Source: Burkholderia sp. Ax-1719 (GTDB taxonomy: Bacteria > Pseudomonadota > Gammaproteobacteria > Burkholderiales > Burkholderiaceae). Taken from it: a stretch of DNA of 64,000 nt. Location: the NCBI RefSeq assembly GCF_011753055.1, contig NZ_VWWJ01000011.1, positions 62,001 through 126,000 on the forward strand, read 5' to 3'. The translations under genes and the position numbers were made by a program. A model generated the notes under the pieces. It was not told where the DNA came from, searched no databases, and worked only from the letters and a program-made list of their open reading frames with translations. This document shows positions 43,051 through 52,348 of the stretch, one piece after another; positions within the stretch are counted from its first letter, which is position 1; the number at the start of each line of letters is the position of its first letter.

Positions 43051-46000
43051 ATGAGCGTGCGCGACTGGCTGCACTGGTGCGCGATTCCTCTGGCGACGTT
43101 CGCGGCGCCGCCTGAAGGCGAGGGCGCGCCACCGGCAGAAGGCGCGGATCCGCAAGCCACGCCGCCCGTGCCGAAGCGGCGTGGCCGCACCTGGCTCAAA
43201 GCGTTCGCCTGGACCTTCGCGACGCTGCTGCTGATCGTTGCGCTGGTGGCCGGCGCGCTGTATGGCGCGCTCACGACCGAGCGCGGCACGGCGTTGGCGT
43301 GGCGCGCGGCGGTCAAGGTGCTCGGCGGTCAGCTGGCGGGCACGCTCGACGGCGGCGCGCTCGCCACCGGTGTGCGTCTGCGCGACGTGAGCTGGCATGG
43401 CACGGACGGCACGACCGCCACGATCGACCGCGCAAGCGGCGAGTGGAAGCTGGAGATCAACAAGGATCGCCCGTGGCGTTTCGTCGTGAGCTACCTGCAT
43501 ATCGGCGATATCGATCTGCGCGTGGTGCCGTCCAACGAGCCTTCCTCTGGGCCGCTGACGTTGCCGAAGGATCTGCGCCTGCCGCTTGCGCTCGATATTC
43601 GCGACGTGCATGTGAACAAGCTCACGCTGCATCAGGGCGCGAGCGCCACCGAATTCTCGAACTTCTCGTTCCGCGGCCGCAGTGACGGGCAGCATCACGA
43701 AGCCGCCGTCGAACAGCTCGATACGCCCTATGGCGCGGTGAGCGCCGAGGCGAAGCTCGATGGCGTGCGGCCGTTTGCGCTGGCGGGCACGCTCGGCTAT
43801 TCGGGCAAGGTCAATAACGAAGACGTGCAGGTGAACGCGAATCTGGGCGGTTCGCTGGAAACGCTGGGCGCGGACGTCACGGCGAGCGGCATGAAGCTCA
43901 CCGGCCGCGCGCATCTGGAGGCGGCGCCGTTCGCGGCGGTGCCGCTCAAGCGCGCGACGCTGGCATTCGATCACGTCAATCCGCAGGCCTTCGCGCCGGG
44001 CGCGCCGTTCGCCGATCTCGCGTTGCGCGCCGATCTGCAGCCCGCGCAAGCAGGCGTCAAACCGTTCGTGCCCGAGCCGCGTGCCGCGGTGGCGTCGGCT
44101 GCTTCGGTGGCTTCAGCGGCAACGGCGGCATCGGCGGCATCGGTTTCGAAAGCGCATGGCGCATCGGCGGGTGCCCGCGCCGATGCGCTCGCGCCGCCGC
44201 CCGCATCGGGCGTCAAGTCGGGCGTCAAGTCGGCAGGCGGCAAGCCCGCCAACGAGAACCCCAACGCCGCGGGCTTCACGGTCGCGGGCAGTGTTTCGAT
44301 CGTCAATGCGAAGCCCGGCGCGATCGACGCGCAACTGCTGCCGCTCATCGACGCCCGCACCGACGTCGTACTCGACGCCCACACGCAGCGTCTCTCGAAC
44401 CTCGACGTGCGGCTCGTCAAAAACGCGACGGTCACGGGTGGCGGCGTCATCAGCGGGCGCGACGGCCGCTTCGATCTCAAGGTCGCGAACCTCGACCTCA
44501 ACGCGCTGCAGGCGAGCGTGCGTCCGACCCAGCTCGCCGGGCCGATCACCGTGCGTCTGGCCGACGACGTGCAGAGCGTCACCCTCGATCTCGCCGATCC
44601 CAAGGCCGCGCTGCGCGCCCAGGGCAAGATCACGCTGGACCCGGCGCGCATCGCCTTCAACGATGTGCGCGTGAGTTCGGGCGAAGGCCGCGTCGATCTG
44701 TCGGGCGCACTCAAGCACGACGCGAAATCCAGCTACACCCTCAAGGCCACGCTGACCAATTTCGATCCGCTCTCGCTGCTTTCGCAGGCGCCCAGCACAA
44801 GCACCGAACACCGGCCTGCCAGCGTGACGCCGCAGCCTTCCGGGCCGACTGAAGCGCAACGCAAGGCACAGGCCAATGCGCTCGACTCCAAACATAGCCT
44901 CGCGCTCAATCCGGCTGCGAACCCCGCGCTGAATCCCGCGCAATCGAGCGAGCAGGCGGCGGCCCAGAACGTCGCGCGCCATACCGTCCAGCAGCCCGCC
45001 GCTGCGAAACCCGTGCGCAAATCCGCTGCAAAGGCCCCCGCGCGGCGCGTCGAAGCGCGCGTGAACGGCACGCTCACGGCCACGGGCACGCTCGCGCCGG
45101 AACTCACCGCCAAGGCCGAATTCAAGCTCGGCCCGAGCGTCTACGACAACCTGCCGCTCACCGGCGAGGGGCTGATCCAGCTGGCGGGCATGCGCCTGTT
45201 GCCGAGCCGCGCGAATCTTTCGGTGGCGGGCAATAGCGTGGACCTGCAAGGCAGCTTCGGCGCACGCGGCGACCGCCTGCGCTTCAAGGTCGACGCGCCG
45301 CAACTCGATCGGCTGGGTTTCGGCGTGGCGGGGCAGGTGGCGGCGAACGGCGACCTGACAGGTACGATCGCGCATCCCGATGTCGCGCTCGACTACAAGG
45401 CCGATCACGTGGTGTTCGGCGAAAACCGTCTGGGCCATGCCGAAGGCCACGCCGAACTGCACGACGGCGCGAACGGCGCGCTTGCCTTTAGCGCCGACGC
45501 CAGCGGCATCGCGGCAGGCGGCGTCGAGATCGCCACGCTCACTGCGCGCCTGACCGGCACGCGGGCGAAACACGCGCTCACCGCGAGCGCGAAGGGCAAG
45601 GTGCAGGGCCAGCCGATCGACGTGCAGGTGGCGGCCAACGGCAAGCTCTCCGAAACGCGCGAAGGCACGCGCTGGGACGGCACCGTCACGCAGTTGCAGA
45701 ATCGCGGCGCGCCGGACGTTGATCTGCAGGTGCCGCTCACCGTCAGCGCGGGGCCGGGCAAGGTGACACTGGGCGCAACGCGGCTCACGGCGCTCGGCGC
45801 GACGCTCGATCTCAAGTCCTTCGATCTCGATCATGGGCGCATCCGTTCGGCGGGCTCGCTGACCACGGTGTCGCTCGCGCGCATCATGCAGTTCCAGCAG
45901 CAGCTCACGGGCAAGCCGTCCAGTCTCAAGACCGATCTCGTGTTCGACGGCGACTGGGACTTTTCGGTCGGGCCGACGGCGAGCGGCTATATCCAGCTCA

Positions 46001-47532
46001 AACGCCGCTCGGGCGATATCACCGCCGAAATCGGCCGGGGTCTCGCTTCGGTCGGTATCGGCGATCTGAGCGCGCGCGCGGCCTTCAGCGGCGGCAATCG
46101 CCTGACGCTCACCGCGCACGCGCAGGCCAGCCGCGTGGGCGTGATCGATATCGACGCGAATACGACGCTGACGCCGCGCGACGGCATGCTCACGCTCGGC
46201 GAGGAAGCGCCGCTGGGCGGCACCATCAAGGCCGACGTGCCTTCGCTCAAGACCACGGGCGGGCTGCTTGGGCCGAGCTATCTGCTCGACGGTCACTTTG
46301 CGCTGCAACTCGCGCTGGGTGGCACCGTCGCGAAGCCCAATCTCTCGGGCTCGCTGATCGGCGATGGGCTGTCCGCGACGCTCGTCGATCAGGGGCTGCA
46401 GCTCAAGGACGGCGTGGTGCGCGTGATGCTGTCGAAGAATCTCGTCGACTTCCAGCAGGTGGAGTTCCACGGCGGCGACGGCACGCTGCGCGCCACCGGC
46501 CGCGTGCGCCTGGACAACGACGAACCCGACCTCACCGCGAGCATCGTCGCCGACAAGCTCGAACTGTTCGCCGCGCCCGATCGCCACCTGTCGCTCTCGG
46601 GCAGCGCGAGCATCGCCAATGGCGGCCATCTGGGCGGCATGCAGATCGACGGCAAGTTCACGGTCGACCGCGCGCTGTTCGACATGCCGGAATCGGCCGC
46701 GCCGGAACTGGGCGACGATGTCGTGATCGTGCGCCCGGACGGCACCACGCGCGGCGGTACGCCGCCGCCCGCCGTGCAGGCGCAGCAGGCGTCGGACAAG
46801 CCCGCGCCGCGCTTTGCGCCGCGCGCCAATATCGACATCAACCTGGGCCGCAACTTCCGCTTCCGCGGCATGGGCGCGGATCTCGGACTGGCCGGCACGA
46901 TCACGGCGATGAGCGCGCCCGACGTGCCGCTGCGCGCCGTGGGCAACGTGCGCGTGACCGAGGGCTCCACCTACACGGCGTTCGGTCGCAAGCTCAATAT
47001 CGAAAACGGCTTCTTCACCTTCAACGGACCGGTAGCGAACCCGGGCATCAATATCCTGGCGATGCGCCGCAACCAGCAGGTGGAGGCGGGCGTGCAGGTG
47101 ATCGGCACAGTGCAGGCGCCGGTGGCGAAGCTGATCTCGGAACCCAACGTGCCCGATAACGAAAAACTCTCGTGGCTGCTGTTCGGCCATGGCACGGATC
47201 AGGGCAATAACGTCGGCCAGCAGAGCGCGATGACGACGGCGCTGGCGCTGCTCGGCAGTGCGAGCGGCAAGCGTATCGCGCAGGAAGTGGGACTCGACGA
47301 GTTTTCGATCGGCCGCAGCGAAGTGGGTCTGACGGATCCACAGGTGGTGATGCTGGCGAAGGCCATCAACGAATGGCTGGTGATTGGTTACGAGCAGGGC
47401 CTGCAATCGGCCTCGAATGCGGTGAAGGCGACGCTCAACCTGACGCGTTACTGGTCGGTGACCGCGTACGGCGGCACGTTCTACGGCGCGGATATTCTTT
47501 ATACGCGTCGCTTTGACAGGATTCGCTGGTAG
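43051..47532 (+). CDS. tamB: Translocation and assembly module inner-membrane protein TamB
   Basis: A 1493-residue AsmA-like bridge protein spanning the periplasm. A single membrane helix near residues 48-75 (FAWTFATLLLIVALVAGALYG) anchors it. The rest is repetitive beta-strand sequence forming a lipid groove. The C-terminal DUF490 domain, which contacts TamA, includes GMGADLGLAGTITAMSAP and ends YTRRFDRIRW. Two Ala/Pro-rich low-complexity inserts occur near residues 345-405 and 575-655. The first holds a 12-base tandem duplication (44209-44232). GGGAGG stands before the ATG. It lies 55 bases after tamA. Confidence 0.94.
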   Translation: MSVRDWLHWCAIPLATFAAPPEGEGAPPAEGADPQATPPVPKRRGRTWLKAFAWTFATLLLIVALVAGALYGALTTERGTALAWRAAVKVLGGQLAGTLDGGALATGVRLRDVSWHGTDGTTATIDRASGEWKLEINKDRPWRFVVSYLHIGDIDLRVVPSNEPSSGPLTLPKDLRLPLALDIRDVHVNKLTLHQGASATEFSNFSFRGRSDGQHHEAAVEQLDTPYGAVSAEAKLDGVRPFALAGTLGYSGKVNNEDVQVNANLGGSLETLGADVTASGMKLTGRAHLEAAPFAAVPLKRATLAFDHVNPQAFAPGAPFADLALRADLQPAQAGVKPFVPEPRAAVASAASVASAATAASAASVSKAHGASAGARADALAPPPASGVKSGVKSAGGKPANENPNAAGFTVAGSVSIVNAKPGAIDAQLLPLIDARTDVVLDAHTQRLSNLDVRLVKNATVTGGGVISGRDGRFDLKVANLDLNALQASVRPTQLAGPITVRLADDVQSVTLDLADPKAALRAQGKITLDPARIAFNDVRVSSGEGRVDLSGALKHDAKSSYTLKATLTNFDPLSLLSQAPSTSTEHRPASVTPQPSGPTEAQRKAQANALDSKHSLALNPAANPALNPAQSSEQAAAQNVARHTVQQPAAAKPVRKSAAKAPARRVEARVNGTLTATGTLAPELTAKAEFKLGPSVYDNLPLTGEGLIQLAGMRLLPSRANLSVAGNSVDLQGSFGARGDRLRFKVDAPQLDRLGFGVAGQVAANGDLTGTIAHPDVALDYKADHVVFGENRLGHAEGHAELHDGANGALAFSADASGIAAGGVEIATLTARLTGTRAKHALTASAKGKVQGQPIDVQVAANGKLSETREGTRWDGTVTQLQNRGAPDVDLQVPLTVSAGPGKVTLGATRLTALGATLDLKSFDLDHGRIRSAGSLTTVSLARIMQFQQQLTGKPSSLKTDLVFDGDWDFSVGPTASGYIQLKRRSGDITAEIGRGLASVGIGDLSARAAFSGGNRLTLTAHAQASRVGVIDIDANTTLTPRDGMLTLGEEAPLGGTIKADVPSLKTTGGLLGPSYLLDGHFALQLALGGTVAKPNLSGSLIGDGLSATLVDQGLQLKDGVVRVMLSKNLVDFQQVEFHGGDGTLRATGRVRLDNDEPDLTASIVADKLELFAAPDRHLSLSGSASIANGGHLGGMQIDGKFTVDRALFDMPESAAPELGDDVVIVRPDGTTRGGTPPPAVQAQQASDKPAPRFAPRANIDINLGRNFRFRGMGADLGLAGTITAMSAPDVPLRAVGNVRVTEGSTYTAFGRKLNIENGFFTFNGPVANPGINILAMRRNQQVEAGVQVIGTVQAPVAKLISEPNVPDNEKLSWLLFGHGTDQGNNVGQQSAMTTALALLGSASGKRIAQEVGLDEFSIGRSEVGLTDPQVVMLAKAINEWLVIGYEQGLQSASNAVKATLNLTRYWSVTAYGGTFYGADILYTRRFDRIRW
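44209..44232 (+). repeat. 12-base tandem duplication within tamB
   Basis: GGCGTCAAGTCG is repeated twice head to tail, encoding GVKSGVKS in an Ala/Pro-rich linker. It keeps frame, so the protein is intact. Such repeats can vary in copy number between strains. Confidence 0.8.
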
Positions 47533-47556
47533 ATCGCAGCACGCGTCGCGGACGAA

Positions 47557-47586
47557 AAAAAAGCACACCCTTGGGTGTGCTTTTTT
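47557..47586. terminator. Bidirectional terminator between tamB and metG
   Basis: A perfect 14-bp repeat (AAAAAAGCACACCC at 47557-47570 with 47573-47586) with A and T runs on both sides, between convergent genes. Confidence 0.92.
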
Positions 47587-47613
47587 GCTTCGGGCGCTGC
47601 GGCCGACGTGTGT

Positions 47614-49761
47614 TTAGCGCACGCGCATGCCCGGCTTCGCGCCGCTATGCGGTTCGAGGATGTAGAGGCCCGGTTCGGCCTTTTCATCCGCAGCCGAAGC
47701 CGCGAGCACCATGCCTTCCGACATGCCGAACTTCATCTTGCGCGGCGCGAGGTTGGCGACCATCACCGTGAGCTTGCCCTTGAGGTCTTCCGGCTTGTAG
47801 GCCGAACGGATGCCCGAGAACACGTTGCGCGTCTTCTCTTCGCCCACGTCGAGCGTGAGTTGCAGCAGCTTGTCCGAACCTTCGACGATATTGCAGTCGA
47901 CGATCAGCGCCACGCGCAGGTCGATCTTCGCGAAGTCGTCGATAGAGATAACTTCGGGCGTTTCCGGTTCTGCGGCAGGCTTCTTCGCTTCCTTCGAGGC
48001 CTTCGACTTCTTGCTGGCGTCGGCAGCAGCGGCGGGTACGTCGGTCGCCTGCAGCGAATCGCGGTTCGCGGCCAGCAGCGCTTCGATCTGCTTCGGATCG
48101 ACGCGCGTCATCAGATGCTTGTACGCGTTGATCGGCTGTTGCGAGGAGAGCGCCTTTCCAGCGTCGGCCCACGTGAGCGGTTCGATCGCGAGGAACGCTT
48201 CCACGCCTTGCGCGAGCTGCGGCAGCACCGGCTTGAGCGCGAGCGACAGCAGGCGGAACGCTTCCAGGCTGACGCTGCACGACTCATGCAGGGCGACCGC
48301 GTTGGCCGGGTCTTTCGCTTGCTCCCACGGCTTGGCTGCGTCGACGTAACCGTTGACGGCATCGGCGAGTTCCATCGTCGTGCGCAGCGCGCGGCTGTAT
48401 TCGCGGGCTTCGTAGTTCGCGGCGATCTGCGGGATCGCGGCGCGCAGTTGCTCCAGCAGCGGATGCTTCATCGCGCTGTCCTGCACGCGGCCTTCGAAGC
48501 GCTTGATCAGGAAGCCCGCCGCGCGGCTGGCGATGTTGATGTACTTGCCCACCAGATCGCTGTTCACGCGCGCCTGGAAGTCCTCGAGGTTCAGGTCGAG
48601 GTCTTCCATCGTGCTGTTGAGCTTCGCGGCGAAGTAGTAGCGCAGCCATTCCGGGTTCAGGCCCGTCGTGATGTAGCTTTCCGCCGTGATGAAGGTGCCG
48701 CGCGACTTCGACATCTTCGCGCCGTCCACCGTGAGGAAGCCGTGCGCGAACACGTTCGTAGGCGTGCGATGACCCGAGAATTCGAGCATCGCCGGCCAGA
48801 ACAGCGTGTGGAAATACAGGATGTCCTTGCCGATGAAGTGATACTGCTCGGTCTTCGAACCGGGCTTGACCCACTCTTCGAAATTCAGGCCGCGCTTCTC
48901 GCACAGGTTCTTGAAGCTCGCGTAGTAGCCGACCGGCGCGTCCAGCCACACGTAGAAGTACTTGCCCGGCGCGCCCGGAATTTCAAAGCCGAAGTAGGGC
49001 GCATCGCGCGAGATGTCCCAGTCGGCGAGCTTCGATTCGCCCGCGTCGCCCAGCCACTCGCGCATCTTGTTGGTGGCTTCCGGTTGGGCCAGACCTGCCA
49101 CCCAGCCGCGCAGGAATGTTTCGCAGCGCGGGTCGGAAAGACGGAAGAAGTAGTGCGTCGAAGTCTTGCGGATGGGCGTAGCGCCCGACACCACCGAGTA
49201 CGGATTCTTCAGGTCGGTAGGCGCATAGGTCGAGCCGCATACTTCGCAGCTGTCGCCGTATTGATCCTTCGCGCCGCACTTCGGGCACTCGCCCTTGATG
49301 AAGCGGTCCGGCAGGAACATGTTCTTGACCGGATCGTAGGCCTGCTCGATGTCGCGCGTTTCGATGAAACCCGCTTCCTTGAGCGCCAGATACACCGATT
49401 CCGACAGCACACGGTTCTCGTCCGAATCGGTCGAGTAGTAGTTGTCGAAGGACACGCCGAAGCTGTCGAAGTCGCGCTTGTGCTCTTGCCAGACGCGCGC
49501 GATCAACTGCTGCGGCGTGAGGCCTTCCTTCTCGGCGCGCAGCATGACGGGCGTGCCGTGGGTGTCGTCGGCACCGACGTAATAGACCTCGTGCCCGTGC
49601 ATTCGATGTGCACGGACCCAGATGTCCGTCTGGATGTACTCGACCAGATGGCCGATGTGGATCTGGCCGTTCGCATACGGCAGAGCAGACGTGACGAGAA
49701 TCTGGCGGCCGCTCTGGACGCTGGAGGCGCCGGCGGCGAGGTCGGTGGCGGGTGCTGACAT
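47614..49761 (-). CDS. metG: Methionyl-tRNA synthetase MetG
   Basis: A 715-residue class I synthetase charging tRNA-Met. The HIGH motif is in NGQIHIGHLVEY and KMSKS in DGAKMSKSRG. The zinc knuckle is CPKCGAKDQYGDSCEVCG. A Lys/Ala-rich linker joins a C-terminal tRNA-binding (EMAP-like) domain that starts IDDFAKIDLRVALIVDC, as in E. coli MetG dimers. The ATG at 49761 begins the family N-terminus; in-frame sequence further upstream is probably leader RNA and contains an intrinsic terminator. Confidence 0.96.
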   Translation of the reverse strand: MSAPATDLAAGASSVQSGRQILVTSALPYANGQIHIGHLVEYIQTDIWVRAHRMHGHEVYYVGADDTHGTPVMLRAEKEGLTPQQLIARVWQEHKRDFDSFGVSFDNYYSTDSDENRVLSESVYLALKEAGFIETRDIEQAYDPVKNMFLPDRFIKGECPKCGAKDQYGDSCEVCGSTYAPTDLKNPYSVVSGATPIRKTSTHYFFRLSDPRCETFLRGWVAGLAQPEATNKMREWLGDAGESKLADWDISRDAPYFGFEIPGAPGKYFYVWLDAPVGYYASFKNLCEKRGLNFEEWVKPGSKTEQYHFIGKDILYFHTLFWPAMLEFSGHRTPTNVFAHGFLTVDGAKMSKSRGTFITAESYITTGLNPEWLRYYFAAKLNSTMEDLDLNLEDFQARVNSDLVGKYINIASRAAGFLIKRFEGRVQDSAMKHPLLEQLRAAIPQIAANYEAREYSRALRTTMELADAVNGYVDAAKPWEQAKDPANAVALHESCSVSLEAFRLLSLALKPVLPQLAQGVEAFLAIEPLTWADAGKALSSQQPINAYKHLMTRVDPKQIEALLAANRDSLQATDVPAAAADASKKSKASKEAKKPAAEPETPEVISIDDFAKIDLRVALIVDCNIVEGSDKLLQLTLDVGEEKTRNVFSGIRSAYKPEDLKGKLTVMVANLAPRKMKFGMSEGMVLAASAADEKAEPGLYILEPHSGAKPGMRVR

Positions 49762-49864
49762 AAGTGGTTGGACGTCCGATGTTGCGGGGGGAAACCGCGA
49801 TTTTAGCAGGGCGCACGCGCGAAGCGTCTGGGCCCCGGTGCGCCGCGTTGCAGAAAACGCAGGC

Positions 49865-49892
49865 AAAAAAAACCGGGGCAGGATGGCCCCGG
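49865..49892 (-). terminator. Orphan intrinsic terminator, 104 bases before metG
   Basis: On the minus strand a 7-bp GC stem (CCGGGGC with GCCCCGG, positions 49873-49879 and 49886-49892) is followed by eight U. This is a textbook intrinsic terminator but does not follow a protein gene. Confidence 0.85.
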
Positions 49893-49960
49893 AGCAACAA
49901 CGACAAGAGGAGAATGGTGACGCGGCGGCATGACCGCACACGTACCGTAAAGACAGACAG
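49865..49960 (-). ncRNA. Putative small RNA or metG leader ending at the orphan terminator
   Basis: The minus-strand sequence entering the terminator contains the pyrimidine-rich word TTCTCCTCTTGTCG (49901-49914), which can pair with Shine-Dalgarno sequences, then a U-rich terminator tail as used by Hfq-bound RNAs. The 5' end is a guess; no convincing promoter is visible. The alternative is premature termination within a long metG leader. Confidence 0.35.
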
Positions 49961-50056
49961 CGCTATTTCACGAGAGTTCGAAAATTTTTTCGATTCGCTG
50001 AAATGGCCTTGCGGCGGGTTTCTCATGCGTGAAGGTCGGCCATTTCTCCTGCATGA

Positions 50057-50098
50057 AAAGCAGAACGGGACGGCGTTTCGGCCGTCCCGTTCTGCTTT
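50057..50098 (-). terminator. Strong hairpin terminator after the OmpA-like lipoprotein gene
   Basis: A perfect 18-bp stem (50057-50074 with 50081-50098, core GCAGAACGGGACGGC) and a GTTTCG loop, directly downstream of the stop at 50123 on the minus strand, followed by a short T run. Confidence 0.88.
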
Positions 50099-50122
50099 GT
50101 CGCTATTTATCCAGCGAAGCGC

Positions 50123-50773
50123 TTACTGCTGATGCTGGGCCGTGGCGCGCAGATAGATTTCCACGCGGCGGTTGGCGGTGCGGCCGGCTTCCGTGCTGTT
50201 GTCGGCGATCGGTTGCGTGTCGCCGCGACCTTCGGCGGCCATGCGCTGCATCGGGATGCCGCGACCCGCCAGGTAGTTCACCACGCTCTGCGCGCGGTTG
50301 ACCGACAGCGTCTGGTTGTACGCCGGCTGGCCGGTGTTATCCGTATGACCCACCACCTGGGCGACGACTTCCGGGTTCTGCTGCAGCGTCTGCGCGACCT
50401 GGTCGAGCACCGGCGCGAACGACGGCTTGATCGCGTAGCTGTTGGTGTCGAACGTCACGTTGCTCGGGATGTTGAGCTTGAGCGAGCCGTCCGGCTGTTC
50501 GGTGATCTGCGTGCCGGTGCCCTTGGTGGCGCCCGACAGCTTGTTGTGAATGGCTTGCCAGTTGTAGCCGGTGATGCCGCCCACCAGCGCGCCTGCGCCC
50601 GCGCCGATCGCCGCGCCCTTGCCGCCGCCGAAGATCGCGCCGATCGCCGCGCCCGTGCCCGCGCCGACGCCGGTGCCCACGGCCGTGTTGGTGCCCTGCT
50701 GGGTCGCGCAGCCTGCGACGAGCGCACCGGCGACAGCGAAGACGGACAGACGGGTCAAGATTCTTGTGTTCAT
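50123..50773 (-). CDS. OmpA-family peptidoglycan-binding lipoprotein
   Basis: A 216-residue outer-membrane lipoprotein. The lipobox ends at Cys22 (GALVAGC). Residues about 30-70 are a glycine-zipper segment (GAGTGAAIGAIFGGG, then AGALVGGITG) that can insert in membrane. The C-terminal OmpA domain contains NVTFDTNSYAIKPSF and GHTDNTGQPAYNQTLS, which grip peptidoglycan, and ends with TANRRVEIYL. It resembles E. coli YiaD. The ATG at 50773 is preferred over a TTG two codons earlier because GAGAGGA lies at proper distance only for the ATG. Confidence 0.92.
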   Translation of the reverse strand: MNTRILTRLSVFAVAGALVAGCATQQGTNTAVGTGVGAGTGAAIGAIFGGGKGAAIGAGAGALVGGITGYNWQAIHNKLSGATKGTGTQITEQPDGSLKLNIPSNVTFDTNSYAIKPSFAPVLDQVAQTLQQNPEVVAQVVGHTDNTGQPAYNQTLSVNRAQSVVNYLAGRGIPMQRMAAEGRGDTQPIADNSTEAGRTANRRVEIYLRATAQHQQ

Positions 50774-51055
50774 TTTCAATCCTCTCTTGAGTGAAACGGG
50801 AAGGCTGCACTGTGCCGGTTACCGGCCCCGACTGGGTTCAGGGTCATAGGACGGCGCGCGGCGGCAGCTACTACAATGACGGCTTGAGCGCCTGTAAAAG
50901 GCGCTGGCCTGGCGCGAAAAGACTGCTGCCGCGAAGCGTGCCCTGCCGCAGGAATTTGCGCAATCCAGCTTAACAATTTCTTTCGATTTACGGCGTCTAA
51001 GCGGCACCCCACGGGCCGCTCGGGACGACGGGTCGATCATCCCCACGGAGTTTCA

Positions 51056-52144
51056 ATGAGCATTGATCGGGCATTGGTGGACGCGGCTCTCGCGGCCCTC
51101 GCGGATCCGAACACGGGCCGTCCCTACACGACGGCCAAAGGCGTGCGCAACGTCGCGATCGACGGCGAAACGGTTGACGTCGAGATCGTGCTCGGCTATC
51201 CGGCGAAGAGCCAGTACGACGCGATCCGCGCCCAGGTCCAGGCTGCGCTCGCGGCGGTTCCCGGCGTGAAGGCAAGCCGCGTGACGGTGCGCCACGAAGT
51301 GACCGCTCACACGGTGCAGCGTGGCGTGAAGCTGCTGCCGAACGTGAAGAACATCGTGGCCGTGGCCTCGGGCAAGGGCGGCGTCGGCAAGAGCACGACC
51401 GCCGTGAATCTGGCGCTGGCGCTGGCCGCCGAAGGCGCGTCGGTGGGCGTGCTCGACGCCGACATCTACGGCCCCTCGCTGCCGATGATGCTGGGCATCG
51501 AGGGCCGCCCCGAGTCGCCCGACGGCCAGTCGATGAATCCGCTCGAAGGCCATGGCGTGCAGGCCAACTCCATCGGCTTCCTCGTCGACCAGGACAACCC
51601 GATGGTCTGGCGCGGCCCGATGGCCACCTCGGCGCTCGAACAACTGCTGCGGCAGACGAACTGGCGCGAACTCGACTATCTCGTCGTGGACATGCCGCCG
51701 GGCACCGGCGACATCCAGCTCACGCTCTCGCAGCGCGTGCCGGTGACGGGCGCCGTGATCGTGACGACGCCGCAGGACATCGCGCTGCTCGACGCGAAGA
51801 AAGGTCTGAAGATGTTCGAGAAAGTGGGCATTCCGATTCTCGGCATCGTCGAAAACATGGCGGTCCACGTCTGCACGAACTGCGGTCACGCCGAGCATAT
51901 CTTCGGCGCGGGCGGCGGCGAGCGCATGGGCAAGGAGTACGGCGTCGAAGTACTGGGCAGCCTGCCGCTCGATATCTCGATTCGCCAACAGGCCGATTCG
52001 GGCGCGCCGACGGTCGTGGCCGCCCCCGAAAGCGCCGTCGCCGATACCTACAAGGCGATTGCTCGTCGCGTGGCGATCCAGATCGCCGAACGCTCGCGCG
52101 ACATGAGCTCGAAATTCCCGACCATCGTGGTGCAGAACACCTGA
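51056..52144 (+). CDS. apbC: Iron-sulfur carrier ATPase ApbC (Mrp)
   Basis: A 362-residue Mrp/NBP35-family P-loop ATPase that carries iron-sulfur clusters to apoproteins. Residues 1 to about 90 form a DUF59 (MIP18-like) domain. The deviant Walker A is SGKGGVGKST near residue 104, and the cluster-binding CxxC is in HVCTNCGHAEHIF. VDMPPGTGDIQLTLSQ is a family signature. Placement near metG, divergent, is widely conserved in proteobacteria; here the OmpA-like gene is interposed. Nearby users of clusters in this window include CysI, CysH and IlvD. Confidence 0.94.
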   Translation: MSIDRALVDAALAALADPNTGRPYTTAKGVRNVAIDGETVDVEIVLGYPAKSQYDAIRAQVQAALAAVPGVKASRVTVRHEVTAHTVQRGVKLLPNVKNIVAVASGKGGVGKSTTAVNLALALAAEGASVGVLDADIYGPSLPMMLGIEGRPESPDGQSMNPLEGHGVQANSIGFLVDQDNPMVWRGPMATSALEQLLRQTNWRELDYLVVDMPPGTGDIQLTLSQRVPVTGAVIVTTPQDIALLDAKKGLKMFEKVGIPILGIVENMAVHVCTNCGHAEHIFGAGGGERMGKEYGVEVLGSLPLDISIRQQADSGAPTVVAAPESAVADTYKAIARRVAIQIAERSRDMSSKFPTIVVQNT

Positions 52145-52348
52145 GTGCGTTCGTCCCGACCGGCGTTTTAAAAGGCACGCCGCGTGCGCCTTGCATGACG
52201 AGGCCCGCGGCGTGCGCGTTTGCGCACATGACGGGGCGGTTCGAGGCCACGGAAGGCCCGCGACTGCGCGCGTGCGCGGTATCATGTGGGATTCATGGGT
52301 CCGGATCGACAGCCGCAATGGGCGGGCGTGCGCCGGCAAGAGGAACGC

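Larger units (their letters stand above)
49762..50122. other. 361-base spacer upstream of metG with an orphan terminator
   Basis: No protein gene is seen. It contains two minus-strand hairpins: the OmpA-gene terminator at 50057-50098 and a second, separate terminator at 49865-49892. The 164 bases between them have no assigned gene and may encode a small RNA or be a metG leader. Confidence 0.6.

Noticed and set aside
44113..47568. 1151-codon antisense open frame opposite tamB
   Set aside because: Low-complexity Arg/Ala/His composition without recognisable domains. The plus-strand TamB has clear family features and a proper ribosome site.
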